Notes under the pieces: model-generated
The model's input: only the letters and a program-made list of their open reading frames with translations
Databases searched by the model: none
What the model was told of the DNA's origin: nothing
Source: Deltaproteobacteria bacterium
GTDB lineage: Bacteria; Desulfobacterota; DSM-4660; Desulfatiglandales; HGW-15
Direction: 5' to 3'
DNA length: 33,470 bases
NCBI GenBank assembly: GCA_019313825.1
Contig: JAFDAM010000020.1
Coordinates: forward strand, 1-33,470
Position numbers and translations under genes: made by a program
Shown: positions 15,854-24,852 of the stretch, piece after piece
How the letters are laid out: each line of letters opens with the position of its first letter
Numbering within the stretch: the stretch's first letter is position 1

Positions 15854-16068
15854 TCCCGGCACCTCTTCTCATTCTCAGACATCTGTCCACAATATTCAAA
15901 GAGTTCCATTGGTTTATTATCCTGTTATTCTCCCAGTACTGCTTTTACCCTTTGCACCTTTACCCGCTGCTTCTTTGAACCCTTTTTCCACTTCCCATGG
16001 GTTTCCCAATATCTTTTCAAAGCAAACGCCAACACCTTCCTGTTTTCCGCTGAAAACTCATCAATCAT
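15850..16068 (-). pseudogene. Interrupted small ORF upstream of HEPN
   Basis: ATG at 16066-16068 opens a 47-codon frame (MIDEFSAENRKVLAFALKRY, then a basic tail) ending in a TAA at 15925-15927. The same frame continues after that stop for 24 codons (QDNKPMELFEYCGQMSENEK) to a TGA that overlaps the HEPN ATG by 4 bases. The continuity and the overlap suggest one gene of about 71 codons split by a nonsense change. The middle part is low complexity (GGTTCAAAG/GGTGCAAAGGG on the minus strand) and resembles an intergenic repeat. No family is recognised. Confidence 0.35.
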
Positions 16069-16084
16069 CAGGTATGTTTATAAA

Positions 16085-17281
16085 CTAACTCTGAGGCTTA
16101 TCTAACTGGTCAATCAGTTTAGAAAGATATTTGTCCTTTTTCCTGTCAATTTTTTTGAATCCTTTTGTGCCTAATTTTTCTTTTATTGCTTTTGCTATTT
16201 CTGCCTTATCTTCAACTGTCTTAAGTTCTTTTTCTATATTGTTTACAATTTCGCCTAAGATACGACCTGTTTCGGTATTCTTGAGAAAAGATAGCTTTTC
16301 AAGCATTTTATCTAATGGTAATTTCTCCTTAGTCTCTATCAATTTTATAGAATCGCCATCAAGCTGCTTATCTTTCAAATCAGCCAGTCTTTGAATCTCA
16401 AATCTTCCGTAACCAACAGCAGTTTTTGCGCCCACTCCTTCATCTTCAAGAGCCTTTTGAAAAGCGGTCTTTAGTGGTTCGAGAAGAAAATCCGAATCCT
16501 TTGAAATCAATGCCTTAAATGTAAATACTGCTCCCGGCTTTACCGTGAGGAATTTGATGGGGGTAGGGTCAAGGTAATCAGCCGGAGGTGTTTTGTTCTC
16601 ATCGTCGCCATAATATTGGCCATAATGCGGATTGATTATGTCAACATGAAGATCGGGGACCTTGTTGGGATAGGCATCTAGAAAAATCACTTTGCCTTTT
16701 AATTTTTTTATTTTCTTTTTCCCTTCTTTTTCTTCGTCTGCGTCGCCGCCAAAAATAGCAGGTACTAAAGTTTTCAAATTGGATTCAATGATATATTCAC
16801 CATCTTTATTTGAAGCTCTATAATCAGACAGATTGTCACTTTCGATCAGTTCCAGCATATGTGCAAATCTTACAATTCCTTTAACACTGGATGCAGGGAG
16901 ATAAGGAATCCCGATAGTATGGTCAAAAACCATCCCAATTTCATACGGATGAGTCTGGCCGATTCCGGTTATCAATGGAGTTTTAAGTTCTGCTTGATAG
17001 TTAATAATTTTATAGCCTGCGTTTTCATAAAATTCGCAAAATTGTTTTTGGTTCCTTTGCTTTTTATCAAGAAGGTTTTTAAGTGTTTTGTTGGTTTTTA
17101 ATCCATTGTAGATGGATTCGTAATATTGAACCGCTTCTTTATCATTACCGCGTTGATTACACGGCTTGCATTTAGTTGCATTATTCAGGGGGATCAGTTT
17201 ATTAAACCACAGGGAAAAATTGCCCTTACTAAACGATTTGGCAACCGTCTGAAGTTGATTGCTATATGGATAAAACATCAT
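16085..17281 (-). CDS. cmr6: Cmr6, Cas7-like subunit of the type III-B complex
   Basis: A 398-residue RAMP protein at the end of the cmr operon. LITGIGQTHPYEIGM, GIPYLPASSVKGIVRF, the Gly-rich LHVDIINPHYGQYY and the final RAMP signature GVGAKTAVGYGRF identify Cmr6, which caps the backbone near the 3' part of the crRNA. A long charged helical C-terminal tail (about residues 325-398) is unusual in length. Two ATGs at 17281 and 17278 follow GGAGG, and the second has the better spacing. The C-X2-C in the N-terminal part (TKCKPCNQ) may bind metal. Confidence 0.93.
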   Translation of the reverse strand: MMFYPYSNQLQTVAKSFSKGNFSLWFNKLIPLNNATKCKPCNQRGNDKEAVQYYESIYNGLKTNKTLKNLLDKKQRNQKQFCEFYENAGYKIINYQAELKTPLITGIGQTHPYEIGMVFDHTIGIPYLPASSVKGIVRFAHMLELIESDNLSDYRASNKDGEYIIESNLKTLVPAIFGGDADEEKEGKKKIKKLKGKVIFLDAYPNKVPDLHVDIINPHYGQYYGDDENKTPPADYLDPTPIKFLTVKPGAVFTFKALISKDSDFLLEPLKTAFQKALEDEGVGAKTAVGYGRFEIQRLADLKDKQLDGDSIKLIETKEKLPLDKMLEKLSFLKNTETGRILGEIVNNIEKELKTVEDKAEIAKAIKEKLGTKGFKKIDRKKDKYLSKLIDQLDKPQS

Positions 17282-17288
17282 ACCCTCC

Positions 17289-17696
17289 TTATAGGTCGGC
17301 GTTTGCGTATCTTTTTACCCATTCCAACAAAGCAAGCGTCTCTTTTTGGGCTGTAAGGTATTTAAGCTGATCCATACCGGATAATTGTCTAATGAAATCT
17401 GTGCGGGTTTTGGCTTTGTCCTTTTTTAAAAATCTGTTTTTCACATCATCCTTTACAAAGGGGAGCCATTTCCAAATCATATCAAATAAAACAATATGCT
17501 TATCTTTTTCTTTTATTTTCAAATCCTTATCAGTCCCCTTTGAAAGCCAGAACGCTAGTGCCTGACCAAAACCATTTTGAAGGATCATTGAAGGTGCACC
17601 TGCGGAAAAAGATTTGAAATCTTTCTTTTTGTCTTTAGGTATGGCAAGCACTTCTTCCAAAGCAAACTCTGCTCTTTTCTGCCCAAGTGTTCTCAT
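17289..17696 (-). CDS. cmr5: Cmr5, small subunit of the type III-B complex
   Basis: A 135-residue, all-helical, basic protein of the Cas11 type. MRTLGQKRAEFALEEV and APSMILQNGFGQALAFWLSKG match Cmr5; the C-terminal helix KYLTAQKETLALLEWVKRYA is also typical. It forms the inner filament that contacts target RNA and Cmr4. Its start overlaps the cmr4 stop by 4 bases. Confidence 0.93.
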   Translation of the reverse strand: MRTLGQKRAEFALEEVLAIPKDKKKDFKSFSAGAPSMILQNGFGQALAFWLSKGTDKDLKIKEKDKHIVLFDMIWKWLPFVKDDVKNRFLKKDKAKTRTDFIRQLSGMDQLKYLTAQKETLALLEWVKRYANADL

Positions 17697-18613
17697 TTTG
17701 CACCTCCTAGGTTCCAGTCAAGTTTACATATCCCCTTTCCAAGGGTTTCATCGCCGCCGATCTGGATGAACCCTTTTACAGTATCTTCCACATGGTTTTT
17801 TATCATCTCAGCATTCATGTCTTTTACCAGATCAGCAAGCAGATTTTGCTTATCATCATTTTTTATTTCGCCTAGGTTTCTTCCACTGTAGTGAACAATG
17901 GCGTATAAAATAGAATCAGCCGGTAAAAATTCTTGATACCTTAGTGCACCTTCTTCGGCAGTTCCTGTTTTTGAACTGATCTTAATGTTTGTTTGGATTT
18001 CAGTGCAGGATGAAATAGCATAATCGAACATTTCATCGGAGATTAGAATCAGCCTTTTCAGTTCGGAAAAATATTCTTTAATAAAGGCTTTGTCTTTGAT
18101 GCCGTTTTTAACATTCACAACTGCATCCTCGATAATAACATCACCATTAAGATTTTCTTCTCCGATATTAAATGCGTTATCGTTTTTTATTTCATATTCA
18201 TCAGTTATCATTTCCATACCAATATATTCCAGATCGGTTTGCAGTCTTTTAAGAATATACGGACATGTAACCCAAACAAAGGGGGCGATATTTGAGCGCA
18301 TAGGAAATGCCAATAGCCTGGCATCGGATACCGACATTGCGCCAGGCAAACTATCAATGTCATTTCCCCAGCCGTCCTGCTTATCAGAGCCAAAAAGCAG
18401 ATTTATGAGCTGGATATCATTACTTTTATCGCAGAACTGTCTGAAATGTGCCCTGAACGCCCCTTTTATGCCGGATGCCTGGATGTGAGGGTAGTTCGTA
18501 TGCCGTTCCCTCTGAATCGGCAAGTCAACGGCAGATGTTGATGCGCCGCTGCCGGCATGGATCGGTGACACCGCATAAAATCTACAAATTGAACACAACT
18601 CTTTTTTCAGCAT
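17693..18613 (-). CDS. cmr4: Cmr4, backbone subunit and target-RNA nuclease
   Basis: A 306-residue Cas7-type RAMP protein. VSPIHAGSGASTSAVDLPIQRERHTN contains the Asp (AVDLPIQRE) that in characterised Cmr4 proteins cuts target RNA every six bases. QASGIKGAFRAHFRQF and the insert GSDKQDGWGND/GAMSVSDARLLAFPMRS are family features, and the C terminus has FIQIGGDETLGKGIC. Its catalytic Asp is present, so periodic RNA cleavage is expected. Confidence 0.94.
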   Translation of the reverse strand: MLKKELCSICRFYAVSPIHAGSGASTSAVDLPIQRERHTNYPHIQASGIKGAFRAHFRQFCDKSNDIQLINLLFGSDKQDGWGNDIDSLPGAMSVSDARLLAFPMRSNIAPFVWVTCPYILKRLQTDLEYIGMEMITDEYEIKNDNAFNIGEENLNGDVIIEDAVVNVKNGIKDKAFIKEYFSELKRLILISDEMFDYAISSCTEIQTNIKISSKTGTAEEGALRYQEFLPADSILYAIVHYSGRNLGEIKNDDKQNLLADLVKDMNAEMIKNHVEDTVKGFIQIGGDETLGKGICKLDWNLGGAK

Positions 18614-18624
18614 AACTGCCCTCC

Positions 18625-19569
18625 CTATATCTGTATGAAATTATTATTTAGTTTTTTGTTAAAAATGCTGCCAGGAGGAAAAAATCCTGTCATTGGCTTG
18701 TGAAAGCCCCTTTTCATATCCCATCCTCCCAAATATTGGATTTTCCCGGTTGCAACAACAGCTTCGTTTGACTGCTTTGTGCCTGCTGTCTGCGATATAG
18801 ACATAAACAAACCTGAACCGCTCGCGATAAAATTAATATCCGGCATCTTGCTGTATAATCCGAACCTTTGTTCGGCCCCCAGGTTCAAGACCCCGTTATC
18901 TGAAATCGGTAAGGCCCTATCCACACCGAATATCAGGTTTACATTTTTATTGAGCCTTGCATGACTGAAAGCGTATAAGTGATGAGGCCTCACACTTCGA
19001 TTACTGTCAAGGGCAATGCCTGTTCTGTTTTCCTCATGAAAAAAAACATGAATCTCTTTTATGAAAACAGTATTTTTATGAGAGTATAAGTCGGATAAAG
19101 AAATCCATTTTCCGCCCAGAGTTTCCAGTTCACTTTGTTCACCCTTCGCCCAAAAAAGATTTTTTAAAGAGGTTTTTATCAAGCGGCTGTTTATCAGACG
19201 ACTTTTATATATCTGCAATGGCATTTTTCCTCTATCATTCTTTTTACCATTATCCTTATCGCAAAACCACGAATAAGGCGCCGGCACATAGAGCGTATCG
19301 TTCAAGCTGAATAAAGGCCCAATAATCGAAAAACCTGCCTTTTTATCCGCTGGGCCGATTATGTCGAGCAACTTGCCGTCAATACTGTTGTCATAATACT
19401 GCTCAATCGATATTTTATTCTGCTTAAGGATTGTGGTTCTTAACGCGCCTTCCATGGTATGTGCAGGCGGCGGGAAATTGGCTGTTGCGGTATGATTTTC
19501 TCCCATATTCATAGGTCCGGCTCCCTTAAAAAACAGAGTATCCGCTGGCTTAAAACTATACCAGTTCAT
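18625..19569 (-). CDS. cmr3: Cmr3, Cas5-like subunit holding the crRNA handle
   Basis: A 314-residue protein. WYSFKPADTLFFKGAGPMNMG, TANFPPPAHTMEGALRT, SNRSVRPHHLYAFSHARL and the glycine-rich end YLGGWDMKRGFHKPMTGFFPPGS match Cmr3. It anchors the 5' handle of the crRNA and pairs with Cas10 at the base of the complex. Its ATG overlaps the cas10 stop by 4 bases. Confidence 0.93.
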   Translation of the reverse strand: MNWYSFKPADTLFFKGAGPMNMGENHTATANFPPPAHTMEGALRTTILKQNKISIEQYYDNSIDGKLLDIIGPADKKAGFSIIGPLFSLNDTLYVPAPYSWFCDKDNGKKNDRGKMPLQIYKSRLINSRLIKTSLKNLFWAKGEQSELETLGGKWISLSDLYSHKNTVFIKEIHVFFHEENRTGIALDSNRSVRPHHLYAFSHARLNKNVNLIFGVDRALPISDNGVLNLGAEQRFGLYSKMPDINFIASGSGLFMSISQTAGTKQSNEAVVATGKIQYLGGWDMKRGFHKPMTGFFPPGSIFNKKLNNNFIQI

Positions 19570-22268
19570 TGTTTACCTCCCTTGTCGGCGATAAATCCGG
19601 CTACAATCAAGCCTTCAGGCTCAAAAGACGGTTTTCCGTTCGGATCTTTGATTACGATGATATTGACCATTTGTTTTGCAAAATCTTCAAGTTCTTCCTT
19701 GCTATTTTTTCCTGCAGCCAGCATGGAACGATCAAGCTGCTTTTTAATAAAACCGGTTAAAAGATTCTTATAATTATCTTTTTTCAATATTGCTTCTATT
19801 CCGGATCTGAAATGCTCAAGCCTGTAAACTAGTGAAGCGGAAATTTCCTTTTTGTTCTTGTTGCTTATTAAATCTCCGATCCGGTGAAAGGATTCCCAGG
19901 TTTTATTATCCTCCCATTTACTTGCAAAATATCGCGATCCGCCGGAGCGTTTTCTAAGCTCAATGGCGCAGGCATTGCGTCCTGTTTCTGTTTTGGCTTT
20001 TTCGTCCAGAAGGTGATGAGCCCTTGCAATCATTTGAGATAAATTTTCCTTATGGTGACAAATCAGAATACCGGCAGAGATGGAAATAAGATCGCCTTCT
20101 CCCAGACAGGCAGACATTTTCCCGGGTTCCGCATTCCATGTATTGCTGATTGTTTCATTTTTCTTATCTGAAATAATCCTGAAGAAGGAGTTATAATATC
20201 CTTGTATCTCCTCTGCGGTTTTTAATACCGTATCAACCGGTAAAACAGCGCAAATATCATCTCCGCCCGCATAAATCAGCCTCCCGTTATTATTTCTTAT
20301 GATGCTATCGACTCCGTAAATGGAAAAATCCCCCAATGACTCCGATATAGCCGCATGAATAGATGGCGTAAGAAGCCGTTGATTATGTTTATCGAATATG
20401 AGTTCCCATGTTGTCCTGAATTTTTCGTCAAATTCAGGCTGTTTCAGTCTATCCACAATTTCAGGATGGATCACTGACTCCCATGTTGACGCAAGGGTTT
20501 CGCCGTTGACCAGCTTGCCCATATGATCGCCGTCCATAATAAGAATGGCATAATACCTGTCCCGGTTTTCCGCCTTTTCATCAGGTTCGTCGTGAGCTTT
20601 TTGAGCGATTTTGTATTGTTCTTCTTTCTCGGTTACACCCTCTCTTTTAAACTTATTGTAAAAGGCCAGCTGAGTTGTTGACGGGTAATGATCCATACCT
20701 TCAAAGCTGCTGCAAAGGATGTGGTCTTTTTCTTTTTGCAGTGCTTTGTATGCTATTCTTTTGATAATGCATACCGAGCAAAGCCTTTCGTTTTCATTAA
20801 AATCATATTCAGCCAGCCATGATTTGTTAAGATTATCCCAAAATTCCTTAATATTCTTTTTATACTTTTTAGCGCCATCGCCCGATTTATGAGCCGTTGA
20901 ATGCAACACCTCAAATTCACCGCAAAGGTGACATTTTTCACCCGGTTCCGGCGATCGCGCAATCTTTTTTTGTGACTTCTGGGCTGCCAGAGCTGATTGA
21001 ACCAGGGCATGCGACACTGAGTAAAGCATGCCGCGGCCGCTGTTTTCATAATAGGGCTTATCCTTGATTAACTCATTAAATATTTCCAGCACCTTATATT
21101 GCTTTGCATAGCTTTTTTCCGCCTGAAGGTCTGAAAAATCATCTTTGTCGTCCTTGTCCAAGAGCTTGACAGCCGACCATTGAAGATCCCAGTAGTTTGA
21201 ATTTTGTCTTTTGAAAAGTTCCTTTATGTGTGTATGTTCTCCCAGAACAATTGATAAAATATGGTTTTCAACAATCTTGCTCAATTTTAGCCACGCGTTT
21301 TTGATATGTCCGGAAAGATCTTCACCGATGGTTTCCACCAGAGTTAAAGGCACAAGAAAAAGAAATTTGTTCGGAAAAGATGCTATCCCCTTTGCCTTGT
21401 TATATGATGAAACGTTTCCTGTTTCCCATTTTTGTTTAAGGTATTCGTTAATCAAAGGCTGATCTATCAAAGACGGATACAGGATATGATCCGGCCCTAA
21501 ATTTTCAATAACCCAGCGGATACCTTCAAAGGCCAGCCAGGATAGCAGAACCGATCCGGTCCAGTAATCCCTTAGTTTTCTTGCCTTGGCAATAAATACC
21601 TGAACCGGGGTGACGCTGAATACCATCATGCCGATTTGACTTGCATCCTTTGCCATATCCATACATGAATATAATGCCGAAGTAAGGGCATTGTGCTGCC
21701 AGATGGAGTGATCGGGGAACCTTGAATCAGCAGGGAGCCTGTGCCATAATGCGCCAATTTCAGCCACATTTTTTTCGGCCAACCTGAACCTGAGTACGAG
21801 GTGTGTGTATAAAAAGCGCGCCATCGCAAATCCTTCAGGATCATCTTTGAATCTGGCAGAATAACCCCCTTCACCTGCTTTTACACCGATATCCTCCCGT
21901 AAAAAATCTAGCAGTTCCGCACCAATACTACCCTCGTCTTCTCTTGAAAGACTTTCCGGCAGGTTAATGGTCAGTCGAGATTTATTTGAAGTAGGGTGTG
22001 TTATTATCGGATTTTTCAAAAAATCCACAGCGCCGTTCAAATTCGAATTCTTGCTGTAAGTCGGCACCTGGCCTCTCTCAAATCCAGCGGCAATGCTGTC
22101 GGCTTTTTTCCAGAATTCATCACTTGGTTTTTGAAGGCCAAAAACTTCAAGCTGTTTCGCTCCTCGCTCTTCATGCCCACGTATTTGGAAGACCTTATCA
22201 ATCGGGTCGTGCATATAGGCCGCGAATTTGGCATCCCAGTAACCGGTATCTGGTTTTTGAAATTTCAT
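19566..22268 (-). CDS. cas10: Cas10 (Cmr2), cyclic-oligoadenylate synthetase subunit
   Basis: A 900-residue large subunit. The N-terminal HD-type site is visible as YMHDPIDKVFQIRGHEE (H20, D21). A zinc site follows (CHLCGEF and RLCSVC). The first palm domain has LIMDGDHMGKLVNG. The second has the cyclase motif GGDD at residues 668-671 (codons 20256-20267) in LIYAGGDDICAVLP. With an intact GGDD, target-RNA binding should trigger cyclic oligoadenylate synthesis, the signal for the CARF proteins of this locus. Overlaps of 4 bases with cmr1 upstream and cmr3 downstream show a single transcript. Confidence 0.96.
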   Translation of the reverse strand: MKFQKPDTGYWDAKFAAYMHDPIDKVFQIRGHEERGAKQLEVFGLQKPSDEFWKKADSIAAGFERGQVPTYSKNSNLNGAVDFLKNPIITHPTSNKSRLTINLPESLSREDEGSIGAELLDFLREDIGVKAGEGGYSARFKDDPEGFAMARFLYTHLVLRFRLAEKNVAEIGALWHRLPADSRFPDHSIWQHNALTSALYSCMDMAKDASQIGMMVFSVTPVQVFIAKARKLRDYWTGSVLLSWLAFEGIRWVIENLGPDHILYPSLIDQPLINEYLKQKWETGNVSSYNKAKGIASFPNKFLFLVPLTLVETIGEDLSGHIKNAWLKLSKIVENHILSIVLGEHTHIKELFKRQNSNYWDLQWSAVKLLDKDDKDDFSDLQAEKSYAKQYKVLEIFNELIKDKPYYENSGRGMLYSVSHALVQSALAAQKSQKKIARSPEPGEKCHLCGEFEVLHSTAHKSGDGAKKYKKNIKEFWDNLNKSWLAEYDFNENERLCSVCIIKRIAYKALQKEKDHILCSSFEGMDHYPSTTQLAFYNKFKREGVTEKEEQYKIAQKAHDEPDEKAENRDRYYAILIMDGDHMGKLVNGETLASTWESVIHPEIVDRLKQPEFDEKFRTTWELIFDKHNQRLLTPSIHAAISESLGDFSIYGVDSIIRNNNGRLIYAGGDDICAVLPVDTVLKTAEEIQGYYNSFFRIISDKKNETISNTWNAEPGKMSACLGEGDLISISAGILICHHKENLSQMIARAHHLLDEKAKTETGRNACAIELRKRSGGSRYFASKWEDNKTWESFHRIGDLISNKNKKEISASLVYRLEHFRSGIEAILKKDNYKNLLTGFIKKQLDRSMLAAGKNSKEELEDFAKQMVNIIVIKDPNGKPSFEPEGLIVAGFIADKGGKQ

Positions 22269-23233
22269 CGTGAGTCTCCTGATAATTCCAGTATTTTTTG
22301 ATTCACCTGCTCGCAGGCCTGAAAATATTCTTCTCTTTTGCCTTGTTTATAATAGTTGTAAGGCATATAGAGAATCTGCCCCTGGTGTTTTCCATCATGT
22401 AGCTTGTTTACATGCAGGAAGTAAGGTTTGGAGTGTCGGTCATTAATATTAACCTCACCTTTAACAATTAAGGGTTTGGCTATCAGTGATCTTTTTTCAA
22501 AAACATGTTTATTCTCAAGGTTATTTCGAGCTTTCCTGTATACTTTCCCAATTTCAGATAATGCATCTTCCCATTTATCTTTTGGGGTGAACTTCTCGAA
22601 AAGTTTTGTCATTTCGGAGAAAGCCGTGTAAGATTTCATGGTTCCTTCATTTTTATATCCTATCGATGATTTTTTCGAACTAATTGAGCCGAATCCATTT
22701 CTTGAACGTGATCCCAACCCGCCAAAATTAATAAGGACTTTAAATGAGTTAAGGATTTCATCCTTTTTAAAATTGTCATAAAACCTTAATACAATCTTGA
22801 ACCTACTCCCCGCAGGTATATGCTCTTTTACATATATGTTTCTTTTAAACTGTTTATTGTATTCGCATAAACCGTATGCAAGGTACTCGATAATAGATAT
22901 TTTGAACGTTCTCCCTTTACTCGTTGTTGGAACCTTAATTCCCTGTGGCAGATCGGCCAAGACTGAATTTGCATTTTGGGTATCTTTTATGTGCAAAGAA
23001 AAGCTTGCTTTTTTAGCTATCGAGCCAAAGATTTCCGCCTCTTGACTTTTCATGTCAGCCAGGTTTTCAGACCCATACAATGCCCTCCACCAGAACCTGA
23101 GTGCGCCTTTAATTGAAGGAACTCGAAGTTCAGCTTTTTTAGGGTCAGCGCCGCCGAGGAAGAGAGGCGTGATAATTTCTATATCAAAATTTTGACTCTC
23201 AATTCCTTTAAACCGTGAAATATAAAATGACAT
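22265..23233 (-). CDS. cmr1: Cmr1, Cas7-like subunit at the distal end of the complex
   Basis: The first gene of the cmr operon, 322 residues from the chosen start. FDIEIITPLFLGGADPKKAE, LRVPSIKGALRFWWRALYG, EAEIFGS and the late GGLGSRSRNGFGS are signatures of Cmr1. ATG at 23233 is preferred to 23239 because GGAGA sits 7 bases before it and directly against the other. The shared cas motif lies 51 bases upstream, almost the same distance as in cas1. Confidence 0.93.
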   Translation of the reverse strand: MSFYISRFKGIESQNFDIEIITPLFLGGADPKKAELRVPSIKGALRFWWRALYGSENLADMKSQEAEIFGSIAKKASFSLHIKDTQNANSVLADLPQGIKVPTTSKGRTFKISIIEYLAYGLCEYNKQFKRNIYVKEHIPAGSRFKIVLRFYDNFKKDEILNSFKVLINFGGLGSRSRNGFGSISSKKSSIGYKNEGTMKSYTAFSEMTKLFEKFTPKDKWEDALSEIGKVYRKARNNLENKHVFEKRSLIAKPLIVKGEVNINDRHSKPYFLHVNKLHDGKHQGQILYMPYNYYKQGKREEYFQACEQVNQKILELSGDSR

Positions 23234-23284
23234 TTTCATTCTCCGTACATAATTATTATTGTCTATCGTAAAGCGGATTTAAAC

Positions 23285-23301
23285 AACCACTGCAACGTTG
23301 C
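23285..23301 (-). promoter_or_regulatory. Shared cas-promoter motif upstream of cmr1
   Basis: The plus strand reads AACCACTGCAACGTTGC, with the perfect palindrome GCAACGTTGC at 23292-23301. It agrees with the cas1 site at 14 of 17 positions. It lies in the short divergent region between cmr1 and a broken AbrB-type gene. Confidence 0.6.
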
Positions 23302-23320
23302 GAAGCCCTATTTCCCATTA

Positions 23321-23349
23321 TTAACAAATGGTACAATGGGTATTATAAT
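23321..23349 (+). promoter_or_regulatory. Promoter of the broken AbrB-type gene
   Basis: TTAACA (23321-23326), a 17-base spacer and a perfect TATAAT (23344-23349) face right. An AGGGAG ribosome site and ATG follow at 23389. The promoter survives although the gene is broken. Confidence 0.6.
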
Positions 23350-23388
23350 CAACTTTACATTGTTACTATTTTCCAAGGGAGAAATAAT

Positions 23389-23663
23389 ATGGCAGATAAC
23401 AATATTTTAAAAACAGATTCAAGGGCCGAATTACCTTGCCTCCACCCTTTCGTGCCGAATCTTTATTCGGATATGTTGTTGAAGGAGATCAGCTTACCCT
23501 TTTTCCTGTCCGGACAGTTCGTAAATATCCTGATATGTCCGACCTTCCCTGTGAGGAGCTTTCAAAACAATGGACCTCACAGGAAGAAGAGATCAACAAG
23601 GGCACCCGATCCGCCATTTCCGCGGCAACTCCCTCGGACGCATAAAAAAAACTCCGTAAATAA
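23389..23663 (+). pseudogene. Frameshifted AbrB-type antitoxin
   Basis: The ATG opens MADNNILKTDS, then the frame is lost at about 23420. Supplying one base there gives KGRITLPPPFRAESLFGYVV followed by EGDQLTLFPVRTVRKYPDMS, a SpoVT/AbrB-type protein known as an antitoxin. The restored frame ends at a TAA (23643-23645). One further change there (TTA to TAA) would explain it, since LKKLRK and a stop at 23661-23663 follow. A second start at 23671 gives only about 20 codons before the end of the neighbouring cas gene, so any toxin partner is lost. Confidence 0.7.
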
Positions 23664-23727
23664 TCTGATCATGACAATCAAGGCGCCCCCATTCATGATA
23701 TATGCGAATCCAGGCCATAAGCTATAC

Positions 23728-24852
23728 TCAGAAAACTATCTCTATCTTCCCCTTATCCATCCGAATCCCATACCTGGTGTTGGGTCTTGCACCCTGTGAC
23801 GCGATCTCAAGGTCTTTCAGCGAGTATGGTCCGAAACTTTTCAAAAGATCGCTTTTGATCTTGCCCTTGTACATGTTGAAGTTTTCAGAGCTCAGGCCTG
23901 TTATTCCGGTATCACTCATTTCATCAAGGGGCCTGCCCGTGGATATCTTTTTGTAGAGATCGGTGATCTTTCTCTGTCTTTCAAAGATGGTCTGGATATC
24001 CAGAAAACAGTCCGTGCAACTGCCGCAGTTATCGACTTCCTTTGTACATTCTTTTTTCTGCATGATAAAAAACGAATACAATGCCAGGTGGGCGGGCATC
24101 ATATCCATTTCAAGCGACCGGTAGGTGATCTTTCGGTTGATAAGGTTCACGGTCAATGAGGTTTTTTCTTCCCTGATCAGGGAAAGCATCAGTGTGCCCG
24201 GGTCTTTTGGTTCCTTAAGAAAATCAGCCGACAAGTGGCTGCGGATTGATACAAACGGAATGTGTATAAGATCGACTTGCGCGTATGCGGCATCCTTATA
24301 AAACGGCCGGCCCTTGTTGTCTTTCAGCTCGATCTGCCTTGATGTTTTCGGCGGATAATAGAAATCCCGGTTGCTTTCAAATTCAGGAGATACAAGCACG
24401 TGATAGATCCTGTCCTGCGGCCGGCCGTACATCTGGGCGGCCAGCGTGAGACACGAACTCATTGTTTTGCGGCCGCCCGCAACGGAAAAGAGCACGCTCG
24501 TATCAGGAGAACGGGTAAAATTAAAAGAAAGCTCCAGGCATTTTCTGAGTAGATGTTCGTTGTCGGATTCATTGGAGATATCCGGGATCTCGACTCCATG
24601 CTCGTCCGTGATCACGTGAATATTGCGATGCGAAAAATCAATACTGTTTGGATCGATCCCGTACTCATCAAGGTACCGGTAATAATGGCCGCCTTGTTCC
24701 GCCAGGAGGCCGGTGTAAATCATGTCCTTTCCGTCCCGCGTGGTTATCACATGAACGGCGTCTATTCTGCGCGAACTCTGGTGGAGCGCGAACAGGGTTT
24801 CAGTCACGACCTGTGGACTTAGACCGGTAACGGCCAGCAGTATATTTTTCAT
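23728..24852 (-). CDS. NE0113-family CARF protein
   Basis: A 374-residue type III ancillary protein of the Cas_NE0113 family. The N-terminal CARF domain shows ILLAVTGLSPQVVTETLFAL, HVITTRDGKD and SVAGGRKTMSSCLTLAAQMYG, where the ligand loops lie. The remainder resembles a winged-helix region (MMPAHLALYSFFIMQKKE). A four-cysteine stretch, ECTKEVDNCGSCTDCF (about residues 267-282), could bind zinc or an iron-sulphur cluster. No HEPN RX4-6H motif is seen. Related proteins have been linked to ring-nuclease or regulatory roles. Its ATG overlaps the cas6 stop by 4 bases. Confidence 0.8.
   Translation of the reverse strand: MKNILLAVTGLSPQVVTETLFALHQSSRRIDAVHVITTRDGKDMIYTGLLAEQGGHYYRYLDEYGIDPNSIDFSHRNIHVITDEHGVEIPDISNESDNEHLLRKCLELSFNFTRSPDTSVLFSVAGGRKTMSSCLTLAAQMYGRPQDRIYHVLVSPEFESNRDFYYPPKTSRQIELKDNKGRPFYKDAAYAQVDLIHIPFVSIRSHLSADFLKEPKDPGTLMLSLIREEKTSLTVNLINRKITYRSLEMDMMPAHLALYSFFIMQKKECTKEVDNCGSCTDCFLDIQTIFERQRKITDLYKKISTGRPLDEMSDTGITGLSSENFNMYKGKIKSDLLKSFGPYSLKDLEIASQGARPNTRYGIRMDKGKIEIVF

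Noticed and set aside
23389-23799. A 136-codon plus-strand gene between cmr1 and the NE0113 gene
   Set aside because: Only its first 11 codons fit a protein family; the rest is out of frame with a clear AbrB-type sequence and then runs antisense into the cas gene.
23728-24852. Csm6-type HEPN ribonuclease in the NE0113 CARF protein
   Set aside because: No RX4-6H motif is visible in the C-terminal part.
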